From positions 248,001 through 312,000 of the forward strand of contig NZ_NWUO01000003.1 in the NCBI RefSeq assembly GCF_002895925.1: DNA of 64,000 nt, in the 5' to 3' direction. Shown one piece after another: positions 1-9,400 of the stretch. The first letter of the stretch is position 1, and each line of letters starts with the position of its first letter. This DNA is from Mixta theicola. Its GTDB lineage: Bacteria; Pseudomonadota; Gammaproteobacteria; Enterobacterales; Enterobacteriaceae. The notes beneath the pieces were generated by a model, which had not been told where the DNA came from, ran no database searches, and saw only the letters and a program-made list of their open reading frames with translations. The position numbers and the translations under genes were made by a program.

Positions 1-2308
1 TCTTGTCCGACAGGAACGTCAGCTGTTCCGCATACGGGTTGACCACCTTCAGCGGCCGCAGCAGCCGCTGCGCGTTCTGATGTAACGTCGTCAGATACTG
101 CTTCTCTGAGGACTGAAGCAGCCCGGCCAGCGTCTGGCTCTTACGCTGGGCGGCGTGTATCGCCTCGGTCTGCTCCCGGCTCTCGTTCACCGTCAGCACC
201 AGGCAGCGGTTCAGCAGCTCCTCATCCACGTCGCTGGCCGTGGTGGTTAACATCAGCATCACCGGCCCCTGTACCCGGTACTCCCTTGTGACCAGCTCGC
301 CGCTGGATTCATCCTTGCCGGTTGAGGCTATCTTCAGCTCGCCGTCCGACTGCAACAGCTTGAGCGCATAGGCCGCCTGGCGTACCCCTTCTTCTTCCGC
401 TATCGCCAGTATCTTGTGCGAGAGCGACGTTTCGCCGAGGTAGTAGAGGCTCTGGCCGGTCATGGCGCTGTACTGCACCCGCTCTTCTTCCGGTATCAGC
501 GACAGCACCGCGTCCATCAGGCTGCTCTTGCCCGCCGCCGATGAAGACTGGATAAGCACCGCCAGCGGCCTGTCCAGCTTACGGCTGGTCGCCGCCAGAT
601 AGCCGGTCAGCAGGTTGGCTGACTCGCCGACCATGCCGCACGAAGCAAGGTCATTCACGATACGCTCCGCCAGCTGCGGGTCTTTCAGAAGCCGGAGCGC
701 CTCCTTTTCTTCCTCCGCGCTCAGCGTCACGCCTGCCGCGCTTTCCTGTTCCGTCACCTTCAGCCGCTCGTCCTGCTGCTGCTCCAGCGCCAGCAGCACC
801 CGCCCGCATTCGCGCTTTATCACCGCCGCGTCGCATTCCAGCTCTGACGCCGCCATGTTCACATAGGCCTGGCGCTGCTTCGCGTGGTACATGTCCAGCT
901 GGTCCACGTGGAACGCGCCGGTACTCTCATCCAGCACCTGCACGTTCACCTTCATCACTTCGGCCAGTGTATTCTTCTGCCAGCCCCGCACCCGCCACTG
1001 ACGCGGACCGGAACGTAACAGCAGCTCGCCGGCGGGCGTCACTTCGCAGGCGATACGGGTTTCAGCAGGCCGATGAGCGGGCTGCGAGGCCGGGAAGGCG
1101 GCTAAAGGAGAGATTGTTTCATTGCTGCCGGTCACATTTTCTGATGTAACAGCAGAGCCGCTTTTCATTCGCACGGCCTGCGCCAGCGCCAGCGCGAAGG
1201 CGGATTCAGGGTTACCGCTTTTCAGCGCGTACGCATTCGCATCCATTCCGGCAGGGAAGCGCACCCGCCAGGCGGCGATACCACATCCGGCCAGCTGTTC
1301 AGCGACAGCTTCCGCGCCCCGATCTCCGGCCTCGTCCCGATCGAAGGCGATCATTACCCGCTTCACGCCGTGATACTGTAACGCGGCCAGATGGCCCGCC
1401 GTGAAGCCGTTTACCCCGAACGCCGCGATAACGTTGCGGTAACCAGCGCACCAGAAGGTCATCGCATCGATCAGCGCTTCACAGAGGATCACTTCCGGCG
1501 AAGCTTTCAGCGCTTCCTCATTCCAGATCCCTGTGAGCGGTGACGGCAGATACAGATGTTTTGCCGATCCCTTTTTGATCTGGCTGTCCGTTAACATTCT
1601 GCGCCCGTACAGCTGCAACACGCGGCCACGCAACGCCGGATCGTAACTCTCAGACCCGCCGGTCACCGGCACCACCAGGCAGCCCCGGAAGTGATCCTGA
1701 CGGTTGCTTTCGCGTATCACGCCCAGGGCAGTTAACCGCTGACGCAGGGACTTTCCTTCCTTTGAGTGCGGCGACGGCAGCGCGCCCGCCACGCCGTGCG
1801 CCCCGGCGAACCCCAGCCGGAAGTGTTTCACCAGCTCCGGATGATTAAGTCCGCGTTTTTCCAGCCAGGCTACCGCTTCCGGGCTGTTCAGCAGGTTTCT
1901 GTGATAGAAGTCCGTGACCTGATGCAGCAGCGCCTGGCCGTCATCGTCCAGATCGGTCAGCGTCTGGCGCGGTGGTGAAGGAGGAGTGACAGGAACGGCG
2001 GCGGCTGAAGAAGGAGCTGAGCCGGTCAGTTCGCGCAGCCGGACCAGGGTCTGCGGGTACGTCAGCCGTTCGGTGTGTTGCAGCCAGTCCAGTACCGAGC
2101 CGCCCGCGTTGCAGCCGAAGCAGTGATACAGGTTTTTTGACGGCGAGATAACGCAGGAAGGGGTTTTCTCATGATGGAACGGGCAGAGGGTCACGACGTC
2201 CTTTCCCTGCTTCGTCAGCTTGCGGTTCTGCGACCGTGCAAGCTCCAGCAGCGACACCTCACGTTTCAGCCGCTCCAGCGCTTCCGGGGTCATGCGTCCT
2301 TTGCTCAT
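1..2308 (-). CDS. CHC2 zinc-finger/TOPRIM primase-like protein with P-loop domain (3' end beyond window)
   Basis: About 769 residues are visible; the C-terminus lies to the left of position 1. Reading from ATG at 2308, a CHC2-type zinc finger begins near residue 42 (CPFH...HCFGC), as in DnaG-type primases. A TOPRIM domain follows, with an acidic Glu near residue 276 (ILCEALIDAM) and the DRDEAG motif near residue 320. A third domain has a Walker A loop near residue 584 (SSSAAGKSS), suggesting a helicase or NTPase. The likely role is priming of replication for a mobile element; large primase-helicase proteins of this build are typical of integrative elements rather than of the chromosomal dnaG locus. 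It is divergent from an XRE regulator across 99 bp of AT-rich DNA. No integrase is visible, so the element type is unknown. Domain recognition is from motifs I can see; the element assignment is inference. Confidence 0.8.
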   Translation of the reverse strand, partial: MSKGRMTPEALERLKREVSLLELARSQNRKLTKQGKDVVTLCPFHHEKTPSCVISPSKNLYHCFGCNAGGSVLDWLQHTERLTYPQTLVRLRELTGSAPSSAAAVPVTPPSPPRQTLTDLDDDGQALLHQVTDFYHRNLLNSPEAVAWLEKRGLNHPELVKHFRLGFAGAHGVAGALPSPHSKEGKSLRQRLTALGVIRESNRQDHFRGCLVVPVTGGSESYDPALRGRVLQLYGRRMLTDSQIKKGSAKHLYLPSPLTGIWNEEALKASPEVILCEALIDAMTFWCAGYRNVIAAFGVNGFTAGHLAALQYHGVKRVMIAFDRDEAGDRGAEAVAEQLAGCGIAAWRVRFPAGMDANAYALKSGNPESAFALALAQAVRMKSGSAVTSENVTGSNETISPLAAFPASQPAHRPAETRIACEVTPAGELLLRSGPRQWRVRGWQKNTLAEVMKVNVQVLDESTGAFHVDQLDMYHAKQRQAYVNMAASELECDAAVIKRECGRVLLALEQQQDERLKVTEQESAAGVTLSAEEEKEALRLLKDPQLAERIVNDLASCGMVGESANLLTGYLAATSRKLDRPLAVLIQSSSAAGKSSLMDAVLSLIPEEERVQYSAMTGQSLYYLGETSLSHKILAIAEEEGVRQAAYALKLLQSDGELKIASTGKDESSGELVTREYRVQGPVMLMLTTTASDVDEELLNRCLVLTVNESREQTEAIHAAQRKSQTLAGLLQSSEKQYLTTLHQNAQRLLRPLKVVNPYAEQLTFLSDK

Positions 2309-2346
2309 CCCTGCCTCCCTGCAAAAACCTGTCAAGATGCTATATT

Positions 2347-2363
2347 GATATTTATAGAATATC
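2347..2363. promoter_or_regulatory. Inverted repeat, candidate operator between primase and XRE gene
   Basis: GATATT-TATAG-AATATC is a perfect 6-bp dyad in the middle of the 99-bp divergent region. The neighbouring sequence is rich in further GATATC-like words (2366-2375). Its position suits autoregulation by the adjacent XRE protein; this is inference from position and symmetry only. Confidence 0.4.
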
Positions 2364-2407
2364 TGATACGATATCTTAAAGCAAGCATTTCAGAAGGGGG
2401 ACGTATA

Positions 2408-2806
2408 GTGACATCAAGTTCAACAACCTGGTTTCTTAATATGCAGTTCCCCGAACGACTTACCACGCTGCGCAAGGCGCGCGGACTCACCCAGCAGATG
2501 CTGGCCGATATGGTCGGTGTGGCAGTTTTACAGATACGGCGTTATGAAGGCGGCAACTCACAACCTACCTTAGATGTGATCCGCCGCCTGGCGATTGCGC
2601 TCGGTGTCAGCGCCGATATGCTGGTATTTGATGAACAGGAGCGCGGCCCAGATGAGCAGCTTCGCTACCAGTTCGAGACCATTTCACGTATGCCGCAGTA
2701 TGAACAGGATGTTATCCGGGAACTGCTGGACGCGATGATTATCAAGAACCAGGTCGCAGGAGCGATGGCCCGGGTGGCTCAGGGAACAGCTAAAGAAGAG
2801 AGTTAA
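2408..2806 (+). CDS. XRE-family helix-turn-helix transcriptional regulator
   Basis: This is a DNA-binding regulator of about 132 residues. The HTH_3 domain lies in the N-terminal half (PERLTTLRKARGLTQQ, then IRRYEGG and PTLDVIRRLAIALGVSAD). The rest is a short helical tail with many charged residues. I chose GTG at 2408 because a strong GGGGG Shine-Dalgarno ends at 2400, seven bases upstream; ATG at 2441 (MQFPERL) is the alternative. It is divergent from the primase and probably controls both genes through the dyad in between. The recognition-helix region reads VAVLQIRRYE, a slightly unusual form of the family. Target genes cannot be read from sequence. Confidence 0.85.
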   Translation: MTSSSTTWFLNMQFPERLTTLRKARGLTQQMLADMVGVAVLQIRRYEGGNSQPTLDVIRRLAIALGVSADMLVFDEQERGPDEQLRYQFETISRMPQYEQDVIRELLDAMIIKNQVAGAMARVAQGTAKEES

Positions 2807-2879
2807 CACAAGCGCGGGCTGAAGGTGCGCTAACACCAACAACCCGCTGACCACAACCAACTATGCAAGGTAGTTAATC

Positions 2880-3092
2880 ATGGCTGCGCAACATCATAAG
2901 TCAGAACACGTCTCAACCAAAGCCCGGCGTTACACCGTGGGCTATATCCGGGATCAGCGGAAGTTTGAGCCATCGCCGTCCATTACCCTGAAGGGCCGCT
3001 GGATGGCCGCGCTGGGCTTTGAGACCGGGCAGAAGATCGAGGTGATCACCGGGCCGGGCCAGTTGATCATTCGGCTGGCCGGTGAGAAGTAG
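2880..3092 (+). CDS. SymE-family type I addiction module toxin-like protein
   Basis: A 70-residue protein of the SymE family (AbrB/MazE-like fold). The recognisable pattern is RYTVGYIRDQ, then PSITLKGRWMAALGF, then TGQKIEV and QLIIRL. E. coli SymE is an SOS-induced protein reported to act as an RNA endonuclease and controlled by the antisense RNA SymR. More recent work treats the fold as nucleic-acid binding. This copy is shorter than the 113-residue E. coli protein at the C-terminus, which is common among plasmid and island copies. No SymR-like antisense promoter could be identified by eye, so whether it is a working addiction module is open. It lies 73 bp after the XRE gene on the same strand and is convergent with cdiI. 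Confidence 0.75.
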   Translation: MAAQHHKSEHVSTKARRYTVGYIRDQRKFEPSPSITLKGRWMAALGFETGQKIEVITGPGQLIIRLAGEK

Positions 3093-3107
3093 CTGACGGG
3101 TTTAAAG

Positions 3108-3136
3108 TAAAATCCCGGCCTGGTGGCCGGGATTTA
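3108..3136. terminator. Bidirectional hairpin terminator between symE-like gene and cdiI
   Basis: AAATCCCGGCC (3110-3120) pairs with GGCCGGGATTT (3125-3135) around a four-base loop, an 11-bp stem. On the minus strand it is followed by ATTTTACTTT, so it should end the cdiBAI message 5 bp after cdiI. The plus-strand tail is weaker. Confidence 0.75.
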
Positions 3137-3140
3137 CCGT

Positions 3141-3488
3141 TTATGGCTGGTAGTCTTCATATTCCCAGGCAAAGACGCGGGAGAGCTTTTGCGCTATCTC
3201 CATCCAGTCTTTACCTTCGCACTGATCGATATAATCAGTGATAGTTTTTTTGATTTCATCCAGATCGTATTTACGCACCAGCAGCGTATGACGCATCAGT
3301 TCCGGCAGCCAATGGTGTTTGCAGAGCCATTCCGGGGTGCAGACGTTTAAATGAAAATAATTTATACCTTCCTCATTTTCTGGCCCTATTGATAAAGTGA
3401 GCAAAAGGATAAAACTATTGTCCTCTTCAGGAACGAATAAATTAAGATCACAATCATCACACCCTAAAGTTCTTAATGTAGCTTTCAC
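3141..3488 (-). CDS. cdiI: CDI immunity protein, Imm8 family
   Basis: This 115-residue protein directly follows cdiA and should bind and neutralise the cognate CdiA-CT toxin in the cytoplasm. The sequence resembles the Imm8 family: an N-terminal KATLRTL strand, ISIG-like and NVCTPEWL motifs, and a C-terminal half with RHTLLVRKYDLD and FAWEYEDY. I chose GTG at 3488 because family members begin (M)KA, the GGGG of the cdiA 3' end supplies a Shine-Dalgarno, and the gene then starts 4 bp after the cdiA stop. The longer reading from 3530 would overlap cdiA and add a tail foreign to the family. The gene is clearly more AT-rich than the cdiA core, as expected for an exchangeable toxin/immunity cassette. 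Confidence 0.8.
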   Translation of the reverse strand: MKATLRTLGCDDCDLNLFVPEEDNSFILLLTLSIGPENEEGINYFHLNVCTPEWLCKHHWLPELMRHTLLVRKYDLDEIKKTITDYIDQCEGKDWMEIAQKLSRVFAWEYEDYQP

Positions 3489-3492
3489 GTTC

Positions 3493-6400
3493 TTATTTCC
3501 CCGCAATGACGTTAAGATGCCCATCACCAACTTTTATTTTCTGGCCTGTTATCGGATTTATTTGAAAAGTCTCAAAATTAGCCTGTACGCCTGTTGGATT
3601 TACTAATGCTGGGGCATTCGGTTTTTCTTTAGGGAAACGATATACACGAGAACCATCAGCACTCATTAATCCAGTTCCATCTTTTGTTGGTCTGGCACCA
3701 TCACCAACCCAGATTTGACCAAGTCGATCCGCTTCTGCTTTAGTGCCGGAACCAACGCCATAATTCAGTTTTCCGTTATCGCCCTGAACCACTGCCGCCA
3801 GCCTCGGATCCTGCTTAGCTATATTACTCAAATTCTGCTGTACCAGATCGTCCTTCAGTTTCGGATAAGTAGCCGCATTTTCCGCACCGCTGGATGGTTT
3901 AGTTTCTGCCTGAGTACTGCCTTTACCTGGAGAAACGGGTTTCGTTGGTGGTACAGCTGGCTCTTTGGCACCCTTCATCCCATACACCGCGCCACCAATC
4001 GCCGCCGTGGTATGTACAACGGCCATACTATCGTAAAGCGTACTGGCTGTTTCCCTGCTCACACCCCAGTTTTCAGCAATCCGGTTAACGTTAGCCTCAC
4101 GCTCTGCTTTCGCATCCGCCGTGGCATACTGCCACATCAGGGCGTCAACCTGACCTTTACCTTCCTTATAGACGCTGCCCATATTACCGATGTACTGACC
4201 ATTAAGCTGTTCGTCATAGCTCTTCGCCATTGCCGCCAGCTCCTGTCGCATTCCTGAACACTGCGCTGATGACAGATTCTTACAGGCCGAGTCCATTGCC
4301 GCATCAAACGCCTTATCTTTGGCGTTCAAATCATTAATTAACTTCTCTGCCTGCTGTTTCTTCTCACCTTGCAAATAAGGCAACGACCATTTCGCATCCT
4401 GTCGTTGCTGCTCATCTTTCGCACCCAGCGCATTATTCTCAACCGCGTTCTTCCCTGCCTGCGCGCCGGTGGTCGCCGCCGCCGTGCTGTTGCCTGCCAG
4501 CCCGCCCGCCAGGCCCGCCGCCAGCGTGCTCATCAGGCTGAGTTCCTGCCGTTGCTCCTCGCTCAGCGCCTCAATTTTTTCCGGCGTGTCTGCCCCAAAG
4601 CGATACTGCGCTATATAACGCGCCGCCAGCTCGCCGCTGAACGCACCCGCCGCACCGGAGGCCGCGCTGCCGCCCGACATCTGCGCCGCCACCGCGCCCC
4701 ACACCGCATGCGCCATTGCGTTGGCCGCCACGTTCACATGGCCGTCCGCGCCGGTGGTTTCCTGTTTGATGACCTGCGCCGCCCACGGATTCAGGCCGCC
4801 TGCCGCTGCCAGCGCCGCGTTGCCGCCCGCCAGGCCGCTGAGGATGCCGCTCACCGACTGCGTCACCCTCTGCCATTTGCCGCCGGTGCCGTAGTCGCGC
4901 TGTACTGCTTTATAGGTAGCGGTTTCACGAAGCTGCGCGGCCGTATAATCAGGATGCTTTTCTTTCGCCGCTTCCAGCCCTTTAATATCGCCATAAGTCT
5001 GGACGATATTGCTCATCTGACCGGCTATCTCACCTGCCATCTGCGCCATCTGCAGCCGCTTCTGCTCTTTCTCTTTATCGAAAATCGGGCTGATGCTGCC
5101 GTTGGCATGTTCCGTGTCGCGGCTCAGGTCCGCCACGCTCTGCCGCTGCTGGTCCTGGTTACGGATGATAAGGGTGCCGTCGGCCACCGCCGACTGCGTG
5201 GTACCCTCCGCATGACCTTTGCCGCCCAGCCCCGCCAGCAGCGTGCCGGTGGCGTTAGAGAGCGCATTCGAGAGCAGCTGGCCGCCCAGCGAACCGCCGC
5301 CCGACAGCCCGGCGCTGATGCCGCTGTGGCTGACCTTGTAGTCCGCCGCGTTACCGATACTGCTGAAGCCCAGCGTGCCGGTGTCGAGGCGGTTTTTATC
5401 GGCTTCCGCCGCTGAAGCGATCACCGCGCCGTCCAGCTGCGTATGGTTGCCGGTGGTGATATCGAAGCCGCCCTCACCGGCAAAAATGCCGCTCTGCTCC
5501 TGCACGCTGTTGTAGCGGCTGCGCATTTTGTCCTGGCTGAGGCTGATATAACCGGAGCCGCTCATCGAGCCAAAGGTAAAGCTACCGCCCGCCCCGAAGC
5601 TGGTTTGCTTCGAGTCGTAACGATCGCTGTCCTGCTGGCTGCTGAGGGCCAGGTCGCGCCCGACATCCGCCGTAACCCTGTTGCCGCTGACCTGCGCGCC
5701 GTTCAGCGTTGTGTCGCGCCCGCTGTTCAGCGCCACGTTGCCGCCGCTGTCGAGCGTGGTCTCACTCCAGCGCGTGCCGTCGCCGCTCTCTTTGCCCTTC
5801 GCGCCGTTAACGCTGGCAAAGATACTTATACCTGCGCTACCGCTGCCCACGCCGAAACTGAGGCCAACACCACCGCCGCTGCTGCTGTTTTTACCGCTGG
5901 ACTCCTGGGTACTGGCCGCGCCGGTCAACAGAATATCCCTGGCGGCGTTTAGCGTGCTGTCGCCAGCGGCCTTCATCTGGCTGCCGCCGATCAGAATATC
6001 ACCGCTGTGCGCGCCGTCGCCCTTGCCGGTGGCGGTAATCGACAGATTTTTGCCGGCGTTCAGCGTAGAGCCGTTAACCGTATCAGAAGTCTGATGCTGC
6101 TGCGATTTCGATTTTTGCGTGGTCAGCGAGACGCTGATGCCTACGCCATTATTCGGATCGCCGCTGGCCGTTGCCTGCTGTGACGCCAGGACTGCCTGTA
6201 CGCCGGATAGCGCGGTTTTGGTTGCCTGCAACGCCAACAGCCTGCCGTCGCTTTCGCTTTTTGCCGCCTGAGCGGTGGCTACCGCGCTGTTAACCGCATC
6301 GCCCACCGCGCCGGACAGCGCCAGCGTCAGGCCGCTGGTTTTCTGCTCAAAGCGTTCGTCGCGGGTGCGCTTATCGTGGCCCGGCTCGATCACTACCGCA

Positions 6401-9400
6401 TCGCCGTTAATATCCAGGCTTTTGCCTGCCACCAAATCCGCGCCGCCAATATGCGTCTGCCCGCCTGAGGTAATCGCCACGTCGCCGCCGGTGCTGCCTA
6501 CGGTGCTGACGCTCTGGCTTTGCGTAGTACCTTTCTCACGCAGATCGTGTACCGATTTGCTGCTGCCGATGGTAAAGCCGATGCCGCCGCTGCCCATCAG
6601 GCCGCTTTTTTTGGTTTCTTTAAAGCGCCAACTGGAGTCGGTGTTGGTGGCCGCTACAATATCTACATTATTGCCCGCCTTCAGCGCAACGCTGCCATCG
6701 CCCACTACCTGCGATCCTTTTACCAGCAGATCGTTGCCCGCCGTGACCGCGACATTATTACCGCTCAGCAGCGTGCCCGCCTCACGCGTGGCGCTGTCCT
6801 CTTCAATGGTGTGCGTGGTTTTCTTCTTCAGGAAACCTTTTTTGGTTTTGGTTTCCTCTTTGTAATGATAGTCGCTCTCGGTCGCCGTATTCAGGTTAAC
6901 GTTATTACCGGCGACAACCGCAATATCCTGCTGCGCGGTAACCTGGGTTGCGCTGCTGTTCAGATCGTGTCCGGCGAGTAGCGAAGTATCGCCGCCGCTG
7001 GCGATTTCCGTACCCTGCTGGCGCACATGCTCGTTGATTTCCTGTTTTTTGCCCGCCTTATAACTATTGCCGGAGCGGGTAGCCTCCGCCTGCAGATTAA
7101 GGTCGCGTCCCGCCTGCAGCGCCACATCGCCTTCCGCCGCCAGGCCCGCCGCCTGGCTGTTGAGATCGCGCCCGGCTGCCAGCTTCAGGTCGCCACCGCT
7201 GGAAAGCGTGGTGCGCTCCAGGCCGGAGGAATGCGACTCAGCCTGGCCGTCGCGGCTGTTCTGCTGGGTGGTAGCGGCATTGAGGTTCAGATCGTTGCCC
7301 GCAGACAGCGTGGCGTTTTTTCCAGCCTTCAGCGTACTGGCGCTTAGCGACAGATTATTATCCGCATGCATTGCCAGCTGGCCGCTCGCGGAGATAGTGC
7401 TGCCCTGGTGGGTCGTGCTGGCAGTGCTTTTCGTATCAAGCCAAACAGTCTGGCTCTTAGCCTGGTTGATTTCATTGGCCGTAACGGCAATATCACCCCA
7501 GGCATCCATTAATAAATCACCGCCAGATTTAACCTCCGCCCCCTGTACCGTAATATTTTTACCCGCGTTCAGGCTAAGAGAATCCAGGGCGCTAATGCCT
7601 GCCGTCGGGCCGATGTAGGTTTGAGTCAGGCTAACGTTGCCTAACCAGCCGCTCTGATTAATGTGCTTTTGCGTGGCTTCGGTAATGTTATTAATATTGC
7701 CATCCAGGCTTTCCAGCGCGACCCTTTTCCCGCTGATAGCAGAGCCGATATTATTAATATCGTTTAACGCGTTCAGCTGGAGATTGCTGCCAGCATTGAT
7801 CAATCCCTGGTTCAGGTTGCTAATACTGTTCTGGCTATCAAGGCTCAAATCCGCGCTGGCGATAAGCGTGCTGCCGCTGTTAGTGATATTACCCGCGTCC
7901 AGCTTGACGTTATTTCCGGCAATCACGCTGCCGTTATTCACCGTCACATCTTTCGGCGACAGATAAACTTTCGGCACCATTACCGTTTCGCCATTAACGG
8001 TGGCGGCTTCCCACCAGATAATGCTGTGATCCAGCGCGGCAATCTGGTCGGCGGTTAGCGATACGCCAAACTGCAGCCCCAGCGACTGCTGCGCGGCGGC
8101 AGCGTTATCCATCAGATAGCGCATCTGATCCAGATCGGAGCCGATGCCGTTGATGTAGCGGCTGCCGGTTTGATTGATCACCGTGTTGCTGACGTAACGC
8201 GTATCAAAGGCGGCATCGCCCAGGAAGCGATAGTCATATTCAGGATGCAGATTCAGGCGATCGAGCAGATAGGAAGAACCTAAAAAGGTTGTTTCATCGG
8301 TGAACTGCGTGCGCGTTTCCTGCGCTGGCGTCGTTCCCGGCTGCGTACCCAGTAAGGAATAGAGATCGCCATACAGGTTTTTATCCAGCTGACCCAGGCC
8401 GTTTAGCTTCGGGTTTACGACGATCAGATAATGGCTGTTCGGATCGCTGGAGGGCGCAAAATAGCCATTATCGCCGCTCGGTAATGGATAAGCGCTGGTA
8501 TCAACCGGGTTGCCCTGATAGTTGTGTAACGCCTGGCCGGCGGCATCGGCAGATGTCAGCTGCGCCGCCTTGCCTGGCAGCGATGCGTCCTTGCGCGTAC
8601 TATCGTACTGATTAAGCGATGCGCCTGACCCACCGTTATTTTCCAGCGCGCCGCCGTTAATGGCCTGCAGCGCACTTTGCAGCCGATCGCGCCACTGAGG
8701 GGAACCCACGGCAACCGTATCGTCAGAGACCAGTGACTGCTGCTGTTGTGCTTTAAGTGAAGCAAGATTGCTTAACCGGCTTAGCGCTGGCGTAGTCAGC
8801 CCTGAAGTAATTCCCGCAACGCCGGCGCTGGTATTGGTATTGCTAATGTCGCTGCTAAAGTTGGCGGTAATATTACCCGCCGCCTGAATAACGCCACGGT
8901 AAACATTGCCGCTGCCAACCGTCTCATAGATAGAGGCACCGTCCAGCGTATAGGTTATGCTTTTGCTTTCGGGCGATCCTGCAGCCTCAGTCACAGGTCG
9001 GAGGGGCTTGATCATTCCCACACCATAACGATAGGTGTTGTATTCGGTAGTGGTGCCCTCAGTCCAGCTTTTGTTATTAAGGCTGTCACCCGACAGGGTA
9101 ATATTGCGTCCAGCTAAAATCGTTGAAGCAAAATTGTCCAGATTATTAATCTGTCCATTTAAATCGCGACCGGATGAAATACGAGACTGATTGCCGCCGG
9201 GATTTACGGTAACGGTTGTTGCTTTAATTGCAACTTTTTGTATATCAGCCTCAGGATAAGGCGCGTAATGAGACGTGCTTTCCGTCCAGAAGTCACCATG
9301 ACCATGATATTGCTTATAGGTGAAATAAATACCGTAGCTATCGGATGGGAGCCATGAAACTGGGATGTTAACATTTGCCCCATTTGCCCATGAGGGTTTA

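Noticed and set aside
4369-5415. 348-codon plus-strand open frame (and many others between 3.7 and 14 kb) opposite cdiA
   Set aside because: These are antisense frames produced by the GC-rich, repetitive cdiA coding pattern; the peptides are Arg/Ala/Gln-rich, without family motifs or ribosome sites.
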